Below are positions 25,080-33,380 of a DNA stretch of 57,958 nucleotides, one piece after another. This stretch comes from Spirosoma validum (lineage in GTDB: Bacteria > Bacteroidota > Bacteroidia > Cytophagales > Spirosomataceae). The translations under genes and the position numbers were made by a program. The notes beneath the pieces were generated by a model. The model had not been told where the DNA came from. It saw only the letters and a list, made by a program, of their open reading frames with translations, and did not search any database. The stretch lies in the NCBI RefSeq assembly GCF_014699035.1, contig NZ_JACXAA010000025.1, positions 1 through 57,958 of the forward strand. The letters run 5' to 3'. The first letter of the stretch is position 1, and each line of letters starts with the position of its first letter.

Positions 25080-27434
25080 TTACTGCAAAATCTCTTCCTC
25101 GTCTTCTGGTACCACTTTTGGTGGAATATATCGCTGAGAGGAGTCGATATGATAACCACCACAGTCGATTTTAAAATCGTTTGGCTTTCGAAACGGTTCT
25201 GGTCGGTAACTCGTCAGCGTAGGATCTTTGTAGATCTTTTGCATGTACATCGCCCAGGCAGGCATCGCCATACGCCCACCCTGGCCTAATTCAATCGTAC
25301 GAAAGTGAATCGGTCGATCATCACCCCCAACCCAGAGCCCCGAAACCAAATGCTGCGTCATGCCCATGAACCAGGCATCTGAATAATTGGAAGTAGTTCC
25401 CGTTTTAGCTGCAATTTCATTTCCACCTTCTAACAGTTTGTATTGCGTCCGCAACCGTTGAGCGGTTCCATTCGGTTCTTCAACAGCCCCTCGCATTAGA
25501 TGTAGCATTTCATAGGCTCGGTTTGCGCTTATTACCTGATTGGCATCTGGATGAAACTGTTTTAATACATTTCCATTCTTATCTTTAATTACGGAGATCA
25601 CCATCGGCCTAACTCGCATACCACCGTTGGCAAAAGCACAGTAAGCAGCCACCATCTCATAAACGGCTACATCACCCGTACCTAAACATAGGGTGGGGTT
25701 TTCTGGTAGATCTTTACTTTCGATACCCATGTCGTGAGCGTATTTTATAACTGCTTCTGCCCGAGTTCGCTTGATCAATTGAGCACTAACTGTGTTGATC
25801 GATTGCCCCAAGGCTTCTCGTAACGACATACTTCGATAGCTGTAACGACCCGTAGAGTTTTTAGGCGTCCAGGCTGGCCCACCATTGTTATCTTCACCGT
25901 GAGCAAATGTGGTCGGCTGATCCGTTACTTGACTACAGGGGGTTACAAAGCCCTGATCCATAGCCGTCAGGTACACGAACGGCTTGAATGTAGAACCAGG
26001 CTGGCGTCGGCTCTGGCGAACGTGATCAAACTTCATGTGTTTAAAATTGATCCCACCCACCCAGGCCTTTACGTAGCCCGTACGTGGGTCCATGGACATG
26101 AAACCCGTATTGAGGAGACGCTTGTAATACTTGATCGAATCCAGCGGACTCATGGTCGTATCTTTTTCATTACGTCGACCACCATACACAAAAACCTTCA
26201 TTTTAACAGGCTTGCGCATATCCTGCCAGATTGCCTTCTCATCAGTACCATAAACAGCTTTTAGTTGTTTATAACGACTGGTTCGACGGGCAACTGATTC
26301 AATGAATCCCGGAATTTCAGTGTATTTTTTTGTTCGGGGATCTTTTTGTACCCACGGATTACGGCCGCGCCAGTGTTCATAGAATTTCTTTTGCTGGTCA
26401 CGCATGTTTGCCATAACAGCTTCTTCAGCGTAAGCCTGCATACGTGAATCTATGGTCGTGTAAATTTTCAGACCGCTGGTATAAAGATCCAGATCGTCTT
26501 CATTCTCTTTGTTATACTGATTAATCCATCGTTTAATGTCGTCGCGAATAACCGAGCGAAAATAGGCTGCCATCCCTGTGTTCTGATTCTCGACGCTAAA
26601 ATCAAGTTTCAGCGGTTTGTTTTTATACGTAGTAAACTGCTCGTTAGTCAGGAATTTGTATTTCCTCATCTGGCTAAGTACTACGTTTCTTCGATCTTTC
26701 GCCCGGTCTTCAAAAAGGCGTGGATTGTAAAGCGTAGGATTCTTGAGCATACCAACTAGTAAGGCCGCTTCTTCGACATTCAGATTCCAGGGCTCTTTTG
26801 CGAAATAGGTTTTAGCCGCGGTTTTGATACCATACGTGTTATTTCCGAACGAAACCGTATTGAGGTACATCATCATGACCTCCTGCTTAGTGTAATTACG
26901 CTCCAGGCGCACGGCCAAAATCCATTCCTTGGTTTTAGAAATAACAAGACTTATAATCGGGACGTGACCTAGTATCCCTTTTAATTCTTCCTGGCGAGTG
27001 TCAAATAAGTTCTTGGCTGTTTGTTGGGTAAGCGTACTACCACCCCCTGAACTCGATGCGTTCTTAAAAGTCAGGAGGCCACTTACCGCCCGAAATAAGG
27101 AGCGTGGGTCAATACCCGAATGCTTGATAAATCGGGCGTCTTCTGTTGCCAGTAGGGCCGACGTTACGTTAGGGGAGACCTGTGATATTTCGATCGGCGT
27201 CCGGTTTTCAACGTAGTATTTTCCTAGAAGCTGGTTATCAGCGGTGTATATTTCGGATGCCTCTTCACTTTTTGGATTCTCAAGCGCCTTTAAACTTGGC
27301 ATGCCGCCAAAGAGCCACAGAAAATTGTAACTGACGGCCACGATGTACAGAATCAGCAGAGCGATACCGAGTAGCGAGAATCGCCAGCTATTTCGAATTA
27401 TATTCCGGTAACGACCGGGCGCAAGTTCAAACAT
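25080..27434 (-). CDS. Class A penicillin-binding protein (PBP1A-type)
   Basis: 784 residues. A membrane anchor near residues 18-40 (LLGIALLILYIVAVSYNFLW) is followed by the GT51 glycosyltransferase (ATEDARFIKHSGID, GGSTLTQQTAKNLF) and the transpeptidase with STFK in RQPGSTFKPF, SIN in GQSINTVSA and KTGT in AAKTGTTSNYSDAWF. It polymerises and cross-links peptidoglycan. It lies 73 bases after the porW/sprE-like gene on the same strand, and the two are probably co-transcribed. Length fits PBP1A of Bacteroidota. Confidence 0.93.
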   Translation of the reverse strand: MFELAPGRYRNIIRNSWRFSLLGIALLILYIVAVSYNFLWLFGGMPSLKALENPKSEEASEIYTADNQLLGKYYVENRTPIEISQVSPNVTSALLATEDARFIKHSGIDPRSLFRAVSGLLTFKNASSSGGGSTLTQQTAKNLFDTRQEELKGILGHVPIISLVISKTKEWILAVRLERNYTKQEVMMMYLNTVSFGNNTYGIKTAAKTYFAKEPWNLNVEEAALLVGMLKNPTLYNPRLFEDRAKDRRNVVLSQMRKYKFLTNEQFTTYKNKPLKLDFSVENQNTGMAAYFRSVIRDDIKRWINQYNKENEDDLDLYTSGLKIYTTIDSRMQAYAEEAVMANMRDQQKKFYEHWRGRNPWVQKDPRTKKYTEIPGFIESVARRTSRYKQLKAVYGTDEKAIWQDMRKPVKMKVFVYGGRRNEKDTTMSPLDSIKYYKRLLNTGFMSMDPRTGYVKAWVGGINFKHMKFDHVRQSRRQPGSTFKPFVYLTAMDQGFVTPCSQVTDQPTTFAHGEDNNGGPAWTPKNSTGRYSYRSMSLREALGQSINTVSAQLIKRTRAEAVIKYAHDMGIESKDLPENPTLCLGTGDVAVYEMVAAYCAFANGGMRVRPMVISVIKDKNGNVLKQFHPDANQVISANRAYEMLHLMRGAVEEPNGTAQRLRTQYKLLEGGNEIAAKTGTTSNYSDAWFMGMTQHLVSGLWVGGDDRPIHFRTIELGQGGRMAMPAWAMYMQKIYKDPTLTSYRPEPFRKPNDFKIDCGGYHIDSSQRYIPPKVVPEDEEEILQ

Positions 27435-27507
27435 TCTATGTATAGGGATTTTTGGGGGATTTCACGTTGACTTTGCAACTTGGAACTTAAACATAAAACG
27501 CTAATTT

Positions 27508-29760
27508 CTATTTGCGTTTAGCAGTCACCTGATCGGCAGCAGTCAGCATTTCCTTGGCACGTGGCAACAATTCACTGGCAGGGTAATCACGTACAAATTC
27601 GGTTAATGCCTGTTGGTATGCCTCAACGTTTTTGACTTTACCAACGAGGATTACCCGCAACAGCGCCAATTTATCTTCTAACTGCGAACCAGCAAATTGG
27701 CTTAAAGCAGCTTCAGCCTGAGCTAATGCTTCCGTTGTGTTATTGGCTTTATATAATTCATAAATAGTGGTGTAAGTCTTTTGTGCCTGCGCTTCAGAAC
27801 TGGTAGTTTGAGCAGCGACTCGTCCAGTTAAGCGAGCATAAGACGTATTTGGGTATTCTGCTAACAGCTTATCTTTCCAGGTCGACGATTTGCCTAACTG
27901 CTCATTCGATAGGTGGAGCAAATAATAGACTTCAGGTTTCTGAAGCGTATTGGGATAACGAGTTAATAATTGCTCAAATGTTGGTATTGCATCAGCAGGT
28001 TGATTAAGCTGAAATTTATATAGTTTTCCTAATTTGTAAAGCGCATTTTCGATACGTTGATTTACCTTAGCTTTGGCATCCGGCGTTAACGGAATCTGCG
28101 CCAGTATTGCGTCTTTCTGCCCTTTTCGACCTGTTGCAGGCGCAGGAGGACTTGCTGCCGGATTGGAGGCATCCGATTGTTGCACAACTGCATTCGGATT
28201 TACCGAATTGGCTGGTGATCCGCCTGTAAGTGGGCTGTTTACAGCCGCTACAGCTTCTGAAGCCTCCTTATTGCTACGTCGCCAGTTATCTTCGAGCGGC
28301 CTATTTCCCCACTTTACCGAAAATTCCTGCCTTCCCTGACTCAACGCAACTGGATTGTATAAAACCCATCGCTGAGACGGTTGTAAGTTCGAATTGGTAG
28401 CGCCAGCTACCATACTAGTACCACCGTTGGATGCTTGATCCGAAATTTTTTGCGCCAACGCTGCCTGATCCTTCGCTTCTTTCTCGCGCTGATCAATTGT
28501 TTTATCCAGAAATTTATCGAGCGCAGCCGGGTCCATTTGCGCGAGCGTCAACAGGCTATCATCCGTTCGAATGGTCGTTTTATATAGAACAAACTCATCG
28601 AGGGTGTTTTTTCTGGCTAGCAGGGCGGTGTATTCGGGAGATTGCTGTGGAAGCGTAGCCAGTGCGCTGTCGTAATAAACTTTTGCTTTTGAGTAGTCAG
28701 CCTTCTTTTCAAAATACAGTTTGCCAATTTCCAGATACGTATAAGGTACCTGATTGGTGTTAGCACCTGCCTCTCGAATCGACTGTGTATAGTATTTAAT
28801 CGCCTGATCAATACGTCCGGTGCGTGCTTCAAGCAGACCCATCGTGAAATAAATTTTATCTTTCAGATCTGCATTCTTACGATCATTCAGCAGACTCTCG
28901 AAGGTTTCGGCAGACTGGGCCATCCGCTTCTGGTCGCCGGTTAAGCCATTACTTTGAATAGCGAAAAGATTGGCATAAAATGACAGGTCGTAGGTTGGCC
29001 GTGAACTGAGTACCTGTCGGTAATGATCAACAGCTTTAGCCGGCTGACTGATTAAGTCATATAGCTGACCAGTAATAAGATGCAGTCGAGCCTTAGCTTC
29101 ACCTTTTTTGAGGAGAGGAAACGTAGCTTCTAAGATGCCAACGGCGGTAACGTATTCTCCCTGACGTTCGTGTAAATAAGCCTTTGTGAGATAAAAATCG
29201 CGCGTATTGAACTTGTTAAGCGGTTGTGTACGCAGATATTCGGCTACGTTTAACGCATTGGTGTAGTCACTTCCTTCGACATAAGCACGCATCAGGCCTA
29301 CCAGAGCTGTGTGTTTATCATCTTCGTTGGTTCCCTTTGTATTAACGTACTTGAATACTTCAATAGCATTCGGTAGATCCTGTTTCAGCAGCCGCGCACG
29401 TCCGATCAGGTTATAGGCATTATCGAGCCAGTTACTATTCTGGTGACGTTCAGGAATGAGGGATGCTTTTTTGATAGCATCGTCTAACTGAGGTTTAACC
29501 GGTTGAATGAGCGTTGAATCGACCGGCAACAAAATGGGTAACAAATGGTTATAATTTTCTTGCCTGGTTTTGAACAATATTTCTTCGGCCTGTTCAATCT
29601 GATCTCGGGCAATTACATAGGCATTGAAATGAGCGTTCAGATTATGATATCCTTTGCTGATAGGCTTAGTACTGTATTGCGAACAGGAAAGTAGCCCGCC
29701 GGTCAGCGAAGAAAAGACCGTAAGCAACAGAATCAGATGATTACGAAAATAGCGGGGCAT
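27508..29760 (-). CDS. porW: PorW/SprE-like TPR lipoprotein of type IX secretion
   Basis: 750 residues from the ATG at 29760, giving a lipoprotein signal with LLSC (Cys26). An upstream in-frame Met at 29811 makes no signal sense. The segment SKGYHNLNAHFNAYVIARDQ right after the lipobox is the PorW/SprE hallmark. Many tetratricopeptide repeats follow, with an Asn/Ala/Pro-rich break near residues 465-560. PorW (P. gingivalis) and SprE (Flavobacterium) are needed for type IX secretion and link the GldK/N ring to the outer membrane translocon. It lies 4.5 kb from the gldKLMN block on the opposite strand. The symbol is by homology from memory. Confidence 0.78.
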   Translation of the reverse strand: MPRYFRNHLILLLTVFSSLTGGLLSCSQYSTKPISKGYHNLNAHFNAYVIARDQIEQAEEILFKTRQENYNHLLPILLPVDSTLIQPVKPQLDDAIKKASLIPERHQNSNWLDNAYNLIGRARLLKQDLPNAIEVFKYVNTKGTNEDDKHTALVGLMRAYVEGSDYTNALNVAEYLRTQPLNKFNTRDFYLTKAYLHERQGEYVTAVGILEATFPLLKKGEAKARLHLITGQLYDLISQPAKAVDHYRQVLSSRPTYDLSFYANLFAIQSNGLTGDQKRMAQSAETFESLLNDRKNADLKDKIYFTMGLLEARTGRIDQAIKYYTQSIREAGANTNQVPYTYLEIGKLYFEKKADYSKAKVYYDSALATLPQQSPEYTALLARKNTLDEFVLYKTTIRTDDSLLTLAQMDPAALDKFLDKTIDQREKEAKDQAALAQKISDQASNGGTSMVAGATNSNLQPSQRWVLYNPVALSQGRQEFSVKWGNRPLEDNWRRSNKEASEAVAAVNSPLTGGSPANSVNPNAVVQQSDASNPAASPPAPATGRKGQKDAILAQIPLTPDAKAKVNQRIENALYKLGKLYKFQLNQPADAIPTFEQLLTRYPNTLQKPEVYYLLHLSNEQLGKSSTWKDKLLAEYPNTSYARLTGRVAAQTTSSEAQAQKTYTTIYELYKANNTTEALAQAEAALSQFAGSQLEDKLALLRVILVGKVKNVEAYQQALTEFVRDYPASELLPRAKEMLTAADQVTAKRK

Positions 29761-29874
29761 TCGAAAATAACGCGTTGTCACTCCTATTAACGTTCCTGGT
29801 TGCCTTAGCATTATGGAACGTTAGGCCAAATTAACGAATTTTGACCCATATATTGCACAGATCCTTCTAATTCT

Positions 29875-30150
29875 ATGCAGAACGACTCTAATCAGCCTAA
29901 TCAGAACGACCCGAATAAGTCGGTTAGGGACGATGATCCAGTAAAAAAAGCAACTGAAAAGACTACGTCATTTGTTCAGTATAGCGGCATTGCTTTTCAA
30001 ATGCTCGGTACGATCGGCTTAGGCGTTTGGGCCGGCATGAAGCTAGACGAGTGGCAGCATAACCCTCGTCCTATCTGGACGATCGTTTTATCGCTGACAG
30101 CCATTGGCGCATCACTTTATTTGTTTATTCGGCAGTTAACTAAAAAATAA
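29875..30150 (+). CDS. atpZ: AtpZ/AtpI family small membrane protein
   Basis: 91 residues. A polar N-terminus rich in Asn, Asp and Pro precedes two membrane helices (IAFQMLGTIGLGVWAGMKL and IWTIVLSLTAIGASLYLFI), the usual AtpZ/AtpI two-helix layout, with Asp in MKLDEWQ between them. AtpI-like proteins help to build the c-ring. First gene of the ATP synthase Fo operon. It is divergent from porW with a 114-base gap; no exact TAnnTTTG box was found there (GAATTTTG is the closest). Confidence 0.82.
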   Translation: MQNDSNQPNQNDPNKSVRDDDPVKKATEKTTSFVQYSGIAFQMLGTIGLGVWAGMKLDEWQHNPRPIWTIVLSLTAIGASLYLFIRQLTKK

Positions 30151-30169
30151 CCAGTAGAGGGAAAAAAGA

Positions 30170-30242
30170 TAAGGGCGAAGGACAGAAGCTTGCTTCACGT
30201 AATGTTTCCCCCTGTGTCCTTACCCTCCGTCCTTTGCCCTTA
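30170..30242. promoter_or_regulatory. Imperfect intercistronic hairpin within the atp operon
   Basis: TAAGGGCGAAGGAC (30170-30183) and GTCCTTTGCCCTTA (30229-30242) pair with one mismatch. It lies between atpZ and the next gene and would hold back the upstream part of the reading frame that is not counted as coding here. Confidence 0.35.
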
Positions 30243-30258
30243 CCCCTTTGCTTATCCA

Positions 30259-30621
30259 ATGCTTCGAACAGTTTTATTTACGACTTTATTAGCAATTGTA
30301 TTTTTCGTAGCCAAACGATATTCTGTGGCTCCCTGGCTGCACTCTGACTGGAAGATTTTATTGATCTTTTTTTTTAGTGTTTCATTCCTAACGCATCGAC
30401 TGGTAGAGACTGGTTTACAAGGAGATCGCGAGCGATTTATTCCTCTTTACCTGGCGGCAACAGTAGTTCGACTAATTCTTGGATTGGCTTTCATTGGTTT
30501 TTTTCTGTTCCGCCAAATTGACGAGCGCCGAGTCTTCGTTTTGGACTTTCTTGTACTATATATATTTTATACAAGCTTTGAGATTTGGGCGCTTACTCGT
30601 AACTTGCGACGCAATTCGTAA
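30259..30621 (+). CDS. Four-helix membrane protein of the atp operon, unknown role
   Basis: 120 residues from the ATG at 30259; the frame is open from 30190 but the extra residues are cysteine/proline-rich and lie in the hairpin. Helices: VLFTTLLAIVFFVA, WKILLIFFFSVSFLTH, AATVVRLILGLAFIGFFLF and FVLDFLVLYIFYTSFEIWAL. A small membrane protein at this place between AtpZ and AtpB is seen in many Bacteroidota; it is usually left hypothetical. It may help Fo assembly, but nothing in the sequence proves it. Confidence 0.72.
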   Translation: MLRTVLFTTLLAIVFFVAKRYSVAPWLHSDWKILLIFFFSVSFLTHRLVETGLQGDRERFIPLYLAATVVRLILGLAFIGFFLFRQIDERRVFVLDFLVLYIFYTSFEIWALTRNLRRNS

Positions 30622-30640
30622 AAACGGTTTGCTGCATTAA

Positions 30641-31762
30641 ATGATACGTTCAGTCTTTAATCAATTCTTATTAGTTACGGCTCTCATTCTGAGTCCGTTA
30701 GTAGGTGTTCAGGCGCAGGAACACGGTCATGAGGGTGAATCACACGCTCAGCATGAGGGCGAAGCACCTGCTGATAAAGGAAAATTTAATGTGGGTGATA
30801 TGATTATGCACCACATTAAGGATGACCACGGCTGGGAGTTTGCTCATGGCGTTACGTTGCCGCTGCCCGTAATTCTTTATTCAGGCGACCGTGGCCTGGA
30901 GGTATTCTCTTCCTCACGATTGGCCCATGGAGAAGTCTACAACGGCTATAAGAATGAGCATGGCAAAATCCACCGAGTTGACGAAGCCGGAAACGCTGAT
31001 CATGAAGCTAAATTCTATAACTTCTCGATCACTAAAAATGTAGCCTCGCTAATGCTCAGTGCGGTGATTATGCTACTGGTATTTTCTGCCGTTAGCCGGG
31101 GATATGCGAAAAACAAAGGCAAGGCGCCTTCAGGTATTCAGTCGTTTCTGGAACCAATCATCCTGTTTGTGCGCGATGAAATTGCCAAGCCGAGCATTGG
31201 GCCAAACTACACGAAGTTTTTGCCCTATCTGCTAACGCTCTTCTTCTTTATCCTGATCAATAACCTATTGGGTCTGCTGCCAGGTGCAGCTAACTTGACA
31301 GGTAACATTGCTGTTACGTTAGTTTTAGCGGTTATTACGTTCGTGATTGTTACGTTCAGCGGTAATAAGCATTACTGGCTGCACATCTTTAAGCCAACAG
31401 GCGTGCCTATTGCGTTGTTGCCAATCATGGTTCCGGTTGAAATTGTGGGCGTGTTCATGAAGCCGTTATCGCTGATGATTCGGTTATTCGCCAACATTAC
31501 CGCTGGGCACATTATTATACTGAGCTTATTGGGTTTAATTTTCATGGCCAATCATATGGGTGGCATGATGACAAGCGTTGCCATTAGTCCTGTAGTGCTA
31601 TTTTTTACCCTGTTTCTGAACCTGATCGAATTGCTGGTTGCTTTTCTACAGGCGTTCATTTTTACGCTGCTGACGGCTATGTACATCGGTAGTGCGGTAG
31701 AAGATCACCACGAAGCCGATCATGGCATCGGTTATGAAGGCACAACTTCAGAACTAGGGTAA
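30641..31762 (+). CDS. atpB: ATP synthase Fo subunit a
   Basis: 373 residues. A signal peptide (FLLVTALILSPLVGVQAQ) and a His- and Glu-rich segment (EHGHEGESHAQHEGE) precede a ~75-residue periplasmic part and then the usual subunit a helices. The essential Arg is in LMIRLFANITAGHI; the next helix is FFTLFLNLIELLVAFLQAF. This long exported N-terminus is a Bacteroidota feature. Subunit a forms the two proton half-channels beside the c-ring. Confidence 0.93.
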   Translation: MIRSVFNQFLLVTALILSPLVGVQAQEHGHEGESHAQHEGEAPADKGKFNVGDMIMHHIKDDHGWEFAHGVTLPLPVILYSGDRGLEVFSSSRLAHGEVYNGYKNEHGKIHRVDEAGNADHEAKFYNFSITKNVASLMLSAVIMLLVFSAVSRGYAKNKGKAPSGIQSFLEPIILFVRDEIAKPSIGPNYTKFLPYLLTLFFFILINNLLGLLPGAANLTGNIAVTLVLAVITFVIVTFSGNKHYWLHIFKPTGVPIALLPIMVPVEIVGVFMKPLSLMIRLFANITAGHIIILSLLGLIFMANHMGGMMTSVAISPVVLFFTLFLNLIELLVAFLQAFIFTLLTAMYIGSAVEDHHEADHGIGYEGTTSELG

Positions 31763-31853
31763 GCCAATTGTTGGGTAGTGGTTAGAGCTGCTGGCTGATG
31801 ATTATCAATTAAAATGCAATCTTTTGTTTCACTAATAAATCTGTTTGAAGTTT

Positions 31854-32114
31854 ATGTTCGCAACGTTGTTTGCTCTGCTGTTGGAAGCTACAGGTAGCGT
31901 ATCGGTTATGGGTGCCGCTATTGGCGCTGGGTTAGCCGCTATCGGTGCTGGTCTGGGTATTGGTCGTATTGGTGGTAGTGCCATGGAAGGTATTGCCCGT
32001 CAGCCAGAAGCGGCTGGTCGTATCCAAACTGCCATGCTGATCATTGCTGCTCTGATCGAAGCCGTGGCTCTGTTCGCAGCTGTTATTTGTCTGCTGGTCG
32101 CTACGGCTGCCTAA
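31854..32114 (+). CDS. atpE: ATP synthase Fo subunit c
   Basis: 86 residues from the ATG at 31854; a TTG nine bases earlier is less likely. Two helices with the polar loop RQPEAAG between them. The ion-binding Glu69 is in IIAALIEAVALF. No Gln is present in helix 1, and Ala follows the Glu, so proton rather than sodium coupling is inferred. It follows atpB by 91 bases. Confidence 0.93.
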   Translation: MFATLFALLLEATGSVSVMGAAIGAGLAAIGAGLGIGRIGGSAMEGIARQPEAAGRIQTAMLIIAALIEAVALFAAVICLLVATAA

Positions 32115-32182
32115 GCAGAATCTAAATTTGAGTAGGCTGGTTGCATTAGGTGCCGGCTCCACTACTCGCTCATTTTTCAGAA

Positions 32183-32220
32183 AACATTCGCCCATTTGGG
32201 GTTGCCGGTGGGCGGATGTT
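32183..32220. promoter_or_regulatory. Hairpin between atpE and atpF
   Basis: AACATTCGCCCA (32183-32194) and TGGGCGGATGTT (32209-32220) pair with one mismatch. There is no T-tract. Such a structure after atpE may stabilise the atpE message, which is needed in many copies. Confidence 0.4.
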
Positions 32221-32277
32221 CTCTAACAAAAGATTGATTTCTATCACTCAATATTGATTTATCCATAATTCACACGC

Positions 32278-32772
32278 ATGGACTTACTTACTCCCGATCT
32301 TGGTCTGTTGTTTTGGCAGGTGGTGGTGTTCCTCGGCCTGTTTTTAATTCTTCGTGCTTTTGCCTGGAAACCCATTACGGAAAGCCTTAACGAACGCGAA
32401 AATAATATTCAAAGTGCGCTTGACTTAGCCGAGAAAACACGGCTTGAAATGACAGCGTTGAAAGCTGATAACGAAAAATTACTGGCGCAGGCTCGTTCAG
32501 AACGCGAAGCAATTCTGCGTGGTGCCAAGGAAACCGCTGACAAAATGCTGGCTGATTCACGCGATAAAGCTGAATCTGAAGGAAAGCGTATTCTGGAACA
32601 GGCTCGTGAGTCGATGCAGAACGAACGGCAAGCTTTAGTAATGCAGATGAAAAAAGAAGTCGTTACGCTTTCGCTTGATATTGCCGAAAAAGTACTTCGT
32701 AAAGAACTTAGCGATAAGGGTGCTCAGGAGAAGTTAGTAACGGATTTAGTGTCCCAATCACGCTTAAATTAA
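32278..32772 (+). CDS. atpF: ATP synthase Fo subunit b
   Basis: 164 residues. One N-terminal membrane helix (LGLLFWQVVVFLGLFLIL) and then a long charged helix (RENNIQSALDLAEKTRLE, AKETADKMLADSRDKAE) typical of the peripheral stalk. It links subunit a to the delta subunit and F1. It starts the second part of the operon and lies six bases before atpH. Confidence 0.94.
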   Translation: MDLLTPDLGLLFWQVVVFLGLFLILRAFAWKPITESLNERENNIQSALDLAEKTRLEMTALKADNEKLLAQARSEREAILRGAKETADKMLADSRDKAESEGKRILEQARESMQNERQALVMQMKKEVVTLSLDIAEKVLRKELSDKGAQEKLVTDLVSQSRLN

Positions 32773-32778
32773 TCGACT

Positions 32779-33318
32779 ATGGCAGTTGCTACTGTTGCCG
32801 CCCGCTATGCCAAGTCGTTAATAGATTTGGCGCAGGAAAAAGGGCTGACTGAGACGATGTATAAAGACATGCAGTTTTTCAAGAAAACTGTAGATCAAAG
32901 TCGCCCTCTGTTACTTATGTTGAAGAACCCGATTGTTCGGGCCGAGAAAAAAAGCGCGATTCTGAAGGCTGTTTTCGCTAAGCGTGTCGATCCGGTGACT
33001 ATGGCGTTTTTTGAAATCATCGCTAAAAAGAACCGGGAACCAATCATGGACGCCATCGCTCACGAGTTCATCAATCAATATGATCGATTGAAAGGTGTTG
33101 AGCGGGCAACCGTTATTACCACTGTTCCATTAACGGAAGCCTTACGGAAGAAGTTTTCGGATATGGTTATGAAAACTACTGGTGGTAAAGTGGTTGAACT
33201 AGAAGAGAAAATAGATTCAAAACTTATAGGTGGATACGTACTGCGTGTCGGTGATCAACAAATCGACGGCTCGATCCGTAGTCAACTGAATGATTTACGC
33301 TTGCAGTTTTTGAACTAG
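32779..33318 (+). CDS. atpH: ATP synthase F1 subunit delta
   Basis: 179 residues. N-terminal helical domain (VAARYAKSLIDLAQEKGLTE) and a C-terminal part with KIDSKLIGGYVLRVGDQQIDG, the family signature. It holds the top of F1 to the b stalk. The operon ends here in a terminator, whereas atpA and atpG usually follow delta. The F1 genes must be elsewhere. Confidence 0.94.
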   Translation: MAVATVAARYAKSLIDLAQEKGLTETMYKDMQFFKKTVDQSRPLLLMLKNPIVRAEKKSAILKAVFAKRVDPVTMAFFEIIAKKNREPIMDAIAHEFINQYDRLKGVERATVITTVPLTEALRKKFSDMVMKTTGGKVVELEEKIDSKLIGGYVLRVGDQQIDGSIRSQLNDLRLQFLN

Positions 33319-33336
33319 ACTAGAACGAATTAATAT

Positions 33337-33373
33337 AAAAAGCCGAAGTCTCTAAAGAGGCTTCGGCTTTTTT
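33337..33373 (+). terminator. Intrinsic terminator after atpH, shared with the beta-lactamase-like gene
   Basis: AAAAAGCCGAAG (33337-33348) pairs with CTTCGGCTTTTT (33361-33372); TCTC and GAG add an inner stem. T- and A-tracts make it work in both directions. Confidence 0.88.
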
Positions 33374-33380
33374 AATGGTG

